Assembly (NCBI RefSeq): GCF_018785315.1
Contig: NZ_WQPN01000015.1
Span: 1 to 46,900 of the forward strand
Reading direction: 5' to 3'
DNA length: 46,900 nucleotides
From: Clostridium sp. MCC353
GTDB lineage: Bacteria > Bacillota > Clostridia > Lachnospirales > Lachnospiraceae
A program made the translations under genes and the position numbers. Position 1 is the stretch's first letter. Every line of letters begins with the position of its first letter. The notes under the pieces are model-generated. The model worked only from the letters and a program-made list of their open reading frames with translations, did not search any database and was not told the origin of the DNA. Below are positions 40,649 to 46,900 of this stretch, piece after piece.

Positions 40649-41455
40649 ATGATCTTATCTACTGTTACGGACGAAGTTTTGCCGGACCGGTCTGCCGGCG
40701 CGTTTCCGAGAATTTTTGAAACTGCGGGAAAAGAAGGTGTGACTAATTTTGAGATACGGATGGTGGAGGCCAAGCGGTTCCCACTGTCGGAAGCCCAGGC
40801 CTGGAACCGGATGAAGTACTTCGCGGGTCAATACGGCATCACCTTTTCCGCCGTATCGCCGGGACTCTATAAACCGGGGCTTTATAATGACTTGATGCCT
40901 CTGCACAGAGATTATCTGCTGTCCATGAGCATGGATTTGGCCGATCGAATCGGTGTAAAAACCATTATCGTATTTGGAGTGGAACGGGATCCCCGGGACC
41001 GGGAGGATGATTTTTACCGGGTGGCCGGCCTGATGAGGGAAACCGCAGAGAAAGCGGCCGCCAACGGATTCACGGTTCAGTTGGAAAACCTGCCTGGGAC
41101 ATGGGCCGATACCAGCGATAACTGTTTGAGGCTGCTTCAGGAGGTGGATCATCCTGCTTTTGGATGTATCTGGGATACCGGGAATTTTTATGAAGCGGAA
41201 CAGACCCATTTCAGGGCCGGATATGAAAAACTGAAGCCCTATATCAGAAATGTGCATTTAAAGGATGGGCGCATCATCGGCGGCCGGATGCACTGGCAGC
41301 ACCTGGGGACAGGGGTGACTGATATTAAAGGACAGATCGAAGCCCTGAAAACCGACGGATATGCGGGAACCCTCACATTGGAAGCCAAATGTGAACCCCA
41401 TCTGGATGAGGATTTTACAAAATCCATACAGTATTTGAAATCGGTTTTAGAATAG
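40649..41455 (+). CDS. Sugar phosphate isomerase/epimerase family protein
   Basis: A 268-residue xylose-isomerase-like TIM barrel, which commonly isomerises keto or aldose compounds with a divalent metal. The metal ligands appear in VQLENLPGTW near residue 141, CIWDTGNF near 172, NVHLKDGR near 200 and TLEAKCEPH near 245. ATG 40649 has AGAAAGGAAAATCAT before it; the in-frame ATG at 40616 overlaps the stop of the dehydrogenase gene and lacks a ribosome site. It is the last gene of the operon, before a strong terminator. Substrate unknown. It shares family but not close sequence with the isomerase at 2697-3596. Confidence 0.85.
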   Translation: MILSTVTDEVLPDRSAGAFPRIFETAGKEGVTNFEIRMVEAKRFPLSEAQAWNRMKYFAGQYGITFSAVSPGLYKPGLYNDLMPLHRDYLLSMSMDLADRIGVKTIIVFGVERDPRDREDDFYRVAGLMRETAEKAAANGFTVQLENLPGTWADTSDNCLRLLQEVDHPAFGCIWDTGNFYEAEQTHFRAGYEKLKPYIRNVHLKDGRIIGGRMHWQHLGTGVTDIKGQIEALKTDGYAGTLTLEAKCEPHLDEDFTKSIQYLKSVLE

Positions 41456-41471
41456 AATTGTTATATGGATG

Positions 41472-41513
41472 AAAAAGGTACGCCGTATTCTGCTTGTCAC
41501 GGCGTACCTTTTT
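41472..41513. terminator. Bidirectional terminator after the pxp-like operon
   Basis: AAAAAGGTACGCCGT (41472-41486) and ACGGCGTACCTTTTT (41499-41513) form a perfect 15-bp stem with a 12-base loop. It also sits just beyond the end of the minus-strand deacetylase gene at 41552. Confidence 0.92.
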
Positions 41514-41551
41514 ATAGATTGTACAGTTGAAAATGATGCAGCTGTAACGTA

Positions 41552-42973
41552 TTATTTCCCCATAGGCGCCACCGGCTTTGGCCTTGCCGGATCAAACACT
41601 TTTTCCACATCGATCAAGTCGCTGAGTTTAGGATTGCTGGGGTTTGTCTCCGGAAGGTCATAGTACATCCGGTAGCCGTCCACGTTCCGACGTCCCTGGC
41701 GCAGATGGTCTTCTCCAAACTGAATCCAGTACTGATGGGAATCCACATTGCAGAAGTAGCGGAATCCTGCTGATTTCAGATATTCAAACCGGGAGTTATC
41801 ATTGGTATATGGGTGCCAGTCGCCGATATCGCTTCCGAACGGAAACAAGATGATATCCGTGGGTCCGATCAGGCTCTCCACTTCGGCTTTCCATTTATCC
41901 GTATCTTTCTTAAAATCTTCATAGCTGATGGCGCCCATGTTCCGGTGACCCCAGCTGTGGGAAGCCAGCTCCCATCCGTTGTCGCGAAGGCACTGGGCGA
42001 CCTTGGCCGCTTCTTCCCGGTCCTGTTCGTAGGTGGGATTTTCGCTGTAGGAAGCCGCGGTGCGGTATCCCAGAATGCCGTTATATCCCGTGAAGGCGAT
42101 GATGGCCCTGGCGCCCTTATAGGAAAAATCAGGGTGTTCCTGAATGAAATCTTCCAAAAGAGGAACCAGGTCATAAGATCCTGTGGATACGGTTCCGTCC
42201 GCCATCTTCATCTCGCAGGCCGGCTTTCCGTCCTCCCCGATGACCATTCTGGATGCGAAGCCGTCGCCTTCCATGTATTCGTAGTAACAGACATCATCCT
42301 GGGACATGACGAAGGGCTGTTTTCCTTCCGGCAGCAGGATGTCCTTTTTGACAAAACGGGGAACCCCGTCTTCTCCAATGACTTCTTCTGCGATGTCATG
42401 GATGCGGACCAGAACGAAACCGCGGTCATACATGGATTGAATGATCTTCAGAAATTCGTCTTTTGTGGTCATCATCTGGTTATAACCCTTTTCCATGGAA
42501 TCCCCGTCAAATGCCTTGCTGGTATCCATGATCAGGGTATGGAAGAAAATGTGGGTGATTTTGGAATTATCCACTTTTACCAGCGTCTTTTTGGCTTCTT
42601 CGTACCGGGATATGGCCTCTGCCGCCTGAGGGTCCAAAGCAAATGCGCTGTCCTGTAAAAGGGAGACAGCTCCGTCATAGTCGTATCCCATGGCCAGTAA
42701 ATCAGCCTGTTCGATCAGAAGTTCCAGCTCGGAATTTCCGATATCGATGGGTTCTTCGGAAGAAGCCGGAACCTGGTCTGATGTTTGAACCGGAACTGCC
42801 GGTTCGGATGCTGTTTTTGTTTTGCTGCTGCCAAAGAACTGTTTTTTTATCATAAGACCGCCGGTAACAAGAACGACCAGCAGCGCCATAACTGTTAAAA
42901 TAATCGGCATATAATTGATGAATTTCCGCCTTCCTCTTCTCAGGCGGCGTCTTCTGTAGTCCATTTTTCCCAT
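41552..42973 (-). CDS. Membrane-anchored polysaccharide deacetylase family protein, divergent
   Basis: A 473-residue protein with an Arg/Lys-rich N terminus (RRRRLRRGRRK), one membrane helix at about residues 21-42 and an extracytoplasmic C-terminal part. After a helical stretch with a TPR-like look (about 80-135) comes a NodB-like barrel: THIFFH near 139, SQDDV with an Asp pair (D226-D227) where the family has TFDDG, HSWGH (H339, H343) for metal binding and LFPFGSD near 372. Metal ligands of the family are therefore kept but the first motif is unusual. It may act on peptidoglycan or another wall glycan. The start has AAGGGG 10 bases before it. It is divergent from the carboxypeptidase gene. 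Confidence 0.82.
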   Translation of the reverse strand: MGKMDYRRRRLRRGRRKFINYMPIILTVMALLVVLVTGGLMIKKQFFGSSKTKTASEPAVPVQTSDQVPASSEEPIDIGNSELELLIEQADLLAMGYDYDGAVSLLQDSAFALDPQAAEAISRYEEAKKTLVKVDNSKITHIFFHTLIMDTSKAFDGDSMEKGYNQMMTTKDEFLKIIQSMYDRGFVLVRIHDIAEEVIGEDGVPRFVKKDILLPEGKQPFVMSQDDVCYYEYMEGDGFASRMVIGEDGKPACEMKMADGTVSTGSYDLVPLLEDFIQEHPDFSYKGARAIIAFTGYNGILGYRTAASYSENPTYEQDREEAAKVAQCLRDNGWELASHSWGHRNMGAISYEDFKKDTDKWKAEVESLIGPTDIILFPFGSDIGDWHPYTNDNSRFEYLKSAGFRYFCNVDSHQYWIQFGEDHLRQGRRNVDGYRMYYDLPETNPSNPKLSDLIDVEKVFDPARPKPVAPMGK

Positions 42974-43093
42974 ATGTATAAAGCCCCTTACTATCTCTTA
43001 TTTTAGAGTGTGTTTAAATGTGCCTATATAGTATATCATAAAAAATTTAAATTTCCCATACATTAGTAATAGAATTTAGAATAGAGGGATGCT
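42974..43093. promoter_or_regulatory. Divergent promoter region of the deacetylase and carboxypeptidase genes
   Basis: The 120-bp gap is AT-rich with CTATATAG and TATACT/TATGAT-like boxes on the minus strand (about 43028-43042) and a TAGAAT near 43069 on the plus strand. No strong -35 box is seen. Both neighbours are cell-wall enzymes, so shared control is possible. Confidence 0.35.
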
Positions 43094-44341
43094 ATGAAAC
43101 GAATCGCAGCTATTTGGTGTACGTGTCTGCTGATCCTGGCTTATCCGCTTCAGGTGATCCATGCAGAAGAGCCGAGTCTGGTGGTGAGCGGCAATGTAAT
43201 CTATAATCAGAACGAAAATACGCAGGAAACGGCCTCTGGACCGGAAACCCAGGCCCCATCGGCTCTTTTGATGGAAGCCTCCACCGGCCAGGTCATTTAT
43301 GAGAAAAATGCGGATGAACAGAGGAGCCCTGCCAGCATTACAAAGATCATGACATTGATCCTGATCTTTGATGCCATTGATTCGGGGAAAATTAAAATGA
43401 CGGATGAAGTGGTCACCAGCGCCCACGCCAAGTCCATGGGCGGATCACAGGTATTTTTGGAAGAAGGAGAGGTACAGACAGTAGAAACGCTGATAAAATG
43501 TATTGTGGTGGCATCGGGAAATGACGCTTCTGTGGCAATGGCGGAATACATAGCGGGGGATGAAGGCACCTTTGTCCAGATGATGAATGAACGGGCAAAG
43601 GGATTGGGCATGAACAACACCCATTTTGAAGACTGCTGCGGCCTTACGGATTCACCGACCCATCTGACAACGGCCAGAGATATCGCCATCATGTCCAGGG
43701 AGCTGATCAACAAATATCCCCAGATACATAATTATTCCACCATATGGATGGAGAATATCACCCATGTGACAAAGCAGGGAACCAAGGAATTCGGCCTTTC
43801 CAATACCAATAAACTTTTGAAAATGGCCACCAACTTCACCACCACAGGCTTAAAAACCGGTTCCACATCCCTGGCTAAATACTGCCTGTCCGCCACCGCG
43901 GAAAAGGACGGCGTGCGCCTGATCGCGACGATTATGGCTGCCCCGGACTTCAAGGCCAGATTTGCGGACGCCCAGACCCTGTTAAATTACGGATATGCCA
44001 ACTGCAAGTTATATGAAGACAAAGAAATGCTCCCGCTGCCGGAAATGATGGTGAAAAACGGGGTGGAGGAAACAGTCCCTCTGAAATATGGCGGCACATT
44101 TTCTTACTTGAGCCTGAAAGGGGAAGATTTTAATAATATCGAGCGGGAACTGGTTCTGAGCGAACTGTTGGAAGCTCCTGTAGATCCGGGGCAGGTGGCC
44201 GGGGCGCTGAGATACAGCCTGAACGGCAAAGCGCTGGGCGAGGTGCCGGTTTTGACGGACGGTACGGTGGAGGAAGCCGGATTCAGGGATTATTTTGGGA
44301 AACTGTTTGAGAGCTGGATGATGGAGACGGCTTCTGATTGA
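43094..44341 (+). CDS. D-alanyl-D-alanine carboxypeptidase (PBP5/DacF type)
   Basis: A 415-residue secreted serine carboxypeptidase that removes the terminal D-Ala from peptidoglycan pentapeptides. A signal peptide (1-24, cleavage after VIHA) is followed by a short linker, then the serine motif S81-I-T-K84 (SPASITKIMT), SGN near 138 and KTGS near 257, the three penicillin-binding motifs. The last part (about 320-385) is the beta-rich domain of PBP5, and the C terminus has a possible amphipathic anchor (FGKLFESWMM). GAGGGATGCT precedes the ATG. Divergent from the deacetylase. Confidence 0.95.
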   Translation: MKRIAAIWCTCLLILAYPLQVIHAEEPSLVVSGNVIYNQNENTQETASGPETQAPSALLMEASTGQVIYEKNADEQRSPASITKIMTLILIFDAIDSGKIKMTDEVVTSAHAKSMGGSQVFLEEGEVQTVETLIKCIVVASGNDASVAMAEYIAGDEGTFVQMMNERAKGLGMNNTHFEDCCGLTDSPTHLTTARDIAIMSRELINKYPQIHNYSTIWMENITHVTKQGTKEFGLSNTNKLLKMATNFTTTGLKTGSTSLAKYCLSATAEKDGVRLIATIMAAPDFKARFADAQTLLNYGYANCKLYEDKEMLPLPEMMVKNGVEETVPLKYGGTFSYLSLKGEDFNNIERELVLSELLEAPVDPGQVAGALRYSLNGKALGEVPVLTDGTVEEAGFRDYFGKLFESWMMETASD

Positions 44342-44359
44342 GAATATGATGAAAATCAG

Positions 44360-44388
44360 TAGTCATGATTACATCGGGATGTTATACT
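44360..44388 (+). promoter_or_regulatory. Possible promoter for the EAL-domain gene
   Basis: TAGTCA (44360-44365) and TATACT (44383-44388) are 17 bases apart. The -35 box is weak. It lies about 105 bases before the chosen start codon. Confidence 0.4.
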
Positions 44389-44492
44389 GTTAATGGAAAA
44401 ATGTTATGGATTCCGGTATTGAATTGAAATGAACAGAAATTTTGTGGCTGGAGCGGGGCATTTTACTAACATGGACGGGAACGGTGTATATC

Positions 44493-46781
44493 ATGGCTAT
44501 GAGAGGCAGACATAAGAACTGGGGATATATGGTAATTCCTCTGATATTATGCTTGTGTTTTATTACAAGCAGCGTTATATTTCTTCTGCATATGATTAAA
44601 AAGAACGAAAAAGAAAATTTGGAGTATCTGTATAATGCGGCCGGTCAGAACCGGACTACGATCTGGAAACAGATTCAGGGAGATTATGAGACGCTGGCGG
44701 CGCTGGCCGTCAGTTTGGGTGATTCCGGGGTGACGGACGCAGAACGGATTCTTCATATCTTGAAGAAGATAAATAAAGACAATTCCTTCATTCAGATGGG
44801 GTTTGCGGATACGGAAGGCAATCTGACTTTGGTGGATATGGAAGGGGAAGTGTTTCATGCTGATTTAAGGGGGAAAGAATTCTTTGAAAACGCGTTAAAC
44901 GGGGCCCCTTCCATATCAGAGGCCATCGACGGCCAGGTCGGATCCGATAATTATGTAAACTATTATGGCATCCAGATGAGAAATCTGGAGGAAGAAATTA
45001 TAGGCGTGCTCATAGCGGTTCATGATTCCTCGATCTACCGCAGGATTATCGACGCTCCGCTGCTCAATAATCAGGGATATTCCTGCATTTTAAATGAAGA
45101 GGGGGATATTGTCCTGTGTCCAGAATTTTTAATATCGGGAGTAGGAGAAGGCGAAAACCTGAAAGACATCCTGAGACAGATTTCGGAAGAGTTCAGTGAA
45201 AGTGTCGCTTCTATTATATTGTCAGGCGGAACAGGAGAGTTCTTTTTTAATGACCGTGCAGGTAAAAAACAGGCGGTTCTGACGCCGTTAATAGACGGAC
45301 AGTGGTATTTGCTTTCTGCTGTCCCTGTAAACGCCCTCAGGGCCAGATATGTGGAAACAGCCGTCGGCATGATTGTGATTATTTCGGCTGCCTGCTGTCT
45401 GTTTGTGCTGTTCGGGCTGCAGCAGAGATATATGATGGTGAAAAACCAGAAGGTGCTGTTGAATCTGGCTTATGACGACCAGCTTACGGGACTGCGCAAC
45501 TTCGATGGTTTTAAGCTGGATGCGGCGGCTGTCCTTAAAAAATACGATGTGTCGGATCTGCTCATCTGGTATGCGGATCTGAAACGGTTTAAATTCATCA
45601 ACGACATGCTGGGATATGAGGAAGGCGACCGGATTCTGAAGAGAATCGCTCATTATTTCAGCTCTGTTCAAAGTGAATGTTTTATTACGGGACGGATATC
45701 TGCGGATAATTTTGTGGGAATCTGCCGTGATAAAGGCGATCATTATATTGAGCGGGGGATGGGGCTGATCCTGGAATATCTGAAACAGGGCGGTGATGAG
45801 GGACAGCCTTTTATTGAGGCTTCGGTAGGGATTTACCGGTTGAAAGCAGGAGATGAAAAGGTTTCCATCGATGTATTGACCAATTATGCGAATATGGCCA
45901 AAAAAGAGGCGAAAAAATTGGCCGGTTCCAACTGCTTCTATTATAACGAAGAGGTCCGGAAAAGAGCGCTGGAGGACAGCGCATTGGAGGCGGAAGGAAA
46001 AAATGCTTTGCAGACCGGAGAATTTAAGGTTTACATGCAGCCTAAAATTAATATTCAAAATGGGAACCGTTTGGCCGGAGCGGAGGCCCTTGTCAGATGG
46101 CAGAACGCCAGAAGGGGCATGATACCGCCTGACCGGTTCATTTCTCTTTTTGAAAAAAGTGAAATGATCATACACCTGGACCGGTATATGTTCGAACAGA
46201 CGTGTAAATGGCTGAAACGCTATCTGGATCAGGGAGGAAGCCGCATCAATATCGCGGTAAATGTCTCTAAAGTGGGGCTGCTTCAGGCAGATTTCATTGA
46301 ATACTATTCCAATATTAAGAATAAATACGGCATACCGGACGGCTGCATGGAGCTGGAATTTACGGAAAGCGTCTTGTCCACGGATACGGACGTATTTGAA
46401 AATGTGGTTCTGAATCTCCAAAAGAACGGTTTCATCTGTTCCCTGGATGATTTCGGATCAGGATACAGTTCCCTCAACTTATTGAAAAACCTGCCGATCA
46501 ACGTATTAAAACTTGACATCATGTTTTTCCGCCAGACGAAAGACATCCACAGGGAAAGGGTGGTAATATCCAATTTCATCCACATGGCCCGGGAACTGGG
46601 AATAAAAACAATCGCAGAAGGCGTGGAGCAGACGGACAGTGTGGAGTTTTTAAGAGAAGCCGGATGCGACATAATCCAGGGATATGTTTTTGCAAAACCT
46701 ATGCCGGTAGAGGAGTTTGAACGGCTGGCCTGGAAAATGGAGGGGAAGGCCTTTGAGGTGGAGGGGGAAATTGGGATTTAA
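44493..46781 (+). CDS. Cache-GGDEF-EAL membrane protein, probable cyclic-di-GMP phosphodiesterase
   Basis: A 762-residue protein: membrane helix at about 12-34, extracytoplasmic dCache-like sensor (about 40-290), second helix near 300-320, a GGDEF domain (about 340-490) and an EAL domain (about 505-760). The GGDEF signature is replaced by SADNF at 403-407, so cyclase activity is not expected. The EAL domain keeps EALVRW (E531), DDFGSGYSS (D652-D653) and AEGVEQ and QGYVFAKP, so c-di-GMP hydrolysis is likely; the degenerate domain may sense GTP. The start is uncertain: TTG at 44442 is in frame and the ribosome site before ATG 44493 is poor, but the latter gives a normal N terminus. It is the last gene; a repeat follows at 46790. 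Confidence 0.87.
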   Translation: MAMRGRHKNWGYMVIPLILCLCFITSSVIFLLHMIKKNEKENLEYLYNAAGQNRTTIWKQIQGDYETLAALAVSLGDSGVTDAERILHILKKINKDNSFIQMGFADTEGNLTLVDMEGEVFHADLRGKEFFENALNGAPSISEAIDGQVGSDNYVNYYGIQMRNLEEEIIGVLIAVHDSSIYRRIIDAPLLNNQGYSCILNEEGDIVLCPEFLISGVGEGENLKDILRQISEEFSESVASIILSGGTGEFFFNDRAGKKQAVLTPLIDGQWYLLSAVPVNALRARYVETAVGMIVIISAACCLFVLFGLQQRYMMVKNQKVLLNLAYDDQLTGLRNFDGFKLDAAAVLKKYDVSDLLIWYADLKRFKFINDMLGYEEGDRILKRIAHYFSSVQSECFITGRISADNFVGICRDKGDHYIERGMGLILEYLKQGGDEGQPFIEASVGIYRLKAGDEKVSIDVLTNYANMAKKEAKKLAGSNCFYYNEEVRKRALEDSALEAEGKNALQTGEFKVYMQPKINIQNGNRLAGAEALVRWQNARRGMIPPDRFISLFEKSEMIIHLDRYMFEQTCKWLKRYLDQGGSRINIAVNVSKVGLLQADFIEYYSNIKNKYGIPDGCMELEFTESVLSTDTDVFENVVLNLQKNGFICSLDDFGSGYSSLNLLKNLPINVLKLDIMFFRQTKDIHRERVVISNFIHMARELGIKTIAEGVEQTDSVEFLREAGCDIIQGYVFAKPMPVEEFERLAWKMEGKAFEVEGEIGI

Positions 46782-46789
46782 TTGAGGAA

Positions 46790-46900
46790 GTTACGCAGGA
46801 AAGCGGGACGAGGGGGCGGGCTGGATGTTTGGATGGGGGCGGGCCAAGGGGAATCCTTCGGGGATGAAAACCAGCTTCCAACCGTAAGTGAAACTAAGGC
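46790..46900. repeat. Terminal copy (right) of 111-bp inverted repeat
   Basis: Reverse complement of 1-111 with two mismatches. It starts eight bases after the stop codon of the EAL gene, at GTTACGCAGG, and runs to the very last base. Both copies are cut by the window edge, so the real element may be longer and could itself be a palindrome like the one at 21765-22056. Confidence 0.9.

Noticed and set aside
41552-42973. Deacetylase as catalytically dead because TFDDG is absent
   Set aside because: On re-reading, SQDDV at residues 225-228 occupies that place with both Asp residues, and HSWGH is intact, so inactivity cannot be claimed.
1-46900. Whole window as a composite transposon with 111-bp inverted ends
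   Set aside because: There is no transposase or integrase gene, the interior is mostly housekeeping and metabolic genes, and both repeats are cut by the window edge; contig ends in a repeat explain it better.

Overview
The window looks like a chromosomal stretch from an anaerobic, gut-type Firmicute, most likely a member of the Lachnospiraceae (Clostridium cluster XIVa). Pointers are the rpsO-pnp pair with clostridial-type proteins, an O2-sensitive radical-SAM sulfatase maturase very like the Clostridium perfringens enzyme, strong AGGAGG ribosome sites, LplB/YtcP-type sugar ABC transporters with a membrane-bound AraC regulator, and a small remnant of an Rpn-type nuclease gene. Genus cannot be fixed from the sequence alone. 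I see no rRNA, tRNA, CRISPR array, prophage or intact insertion sequence.

Layout. (1) 1-3664: a URO-D-family protein and a Gfo/Idh/MocA oxidoreductase + TIM-barrel isomerase pair, divergent from a 180-bp promoter region in which each promoter has a LacI-type operator-like site just downstream. (2) 3790-5291: Rpn pseudogene remnant and anaerobic sulfatase maturase. (3) 5425-8217: rpsO and pnp, with a long hairpin in the pnp leader. (4) 8275-13582: an ABC-2 exporter operon holding an unusual zinc-ribbon, single-pass protein with 15-residue tandem repeats. (5) 13664-19293: a hydroxyacid/dicarboxylate module (LDH-like dehydrogenase, LysR regulator, SLC13-type permease, HSL-type hydrolase, malic enzyme). 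(6) 19454-21745: an NCS2 purine-type permease and a cytoplasmic discoidin-like protein. (7) 22375-32755: a nine-gene sugar/polyol operon (ABC importer, AraC regulator, two zinc dehydrogenases, class II aldolase, PfkB kinase, aldo/keto reductase). (8) 32825-41455: glutamate dehydrogenase, RraA-family protein and aminotransferase on the minus strand, divergent from a LysR gene that is followed by a pxpBCA-like operon with a D-2-hydroxyacid dehydrogenase and an isomerase. (9) 41552-46781: a divergent polysaccharide deacetylase, a DacF-type carboxypeptidase and a Cache-GGDEF-EAL protein with a decayed GGDEF motif.

How the genes work together (inference). Block 7 reads as uptake, one or two polyol oxidations, phosphorylation, then aldol cleavage, with final reduction of an aldehyde; its exact substrate is not evident. 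Block 8 could run 5-oxoproline (or a related lactam) to glutamate, then 2-oxoglutarate, then a 2-hydroxy acid, but the Pxp-like proteins have substitutions in motifs that are normally constant, so the substrate may differ. Block 5 would import a C4 hydroxy-diacid and feed malate to malic enzyme.

Besides genes, the window is rich in palindromic intergenic elements: a 153-bp MITE-like element with two partial relatives, one of which supplies the stop codon of the malic enzyme; a 292-bp near-perfect palindrome; and a 111-bp sequence present in inverted orientation at both extreme ends of the window, which most likely marks contig ends in a dispersed repeat.
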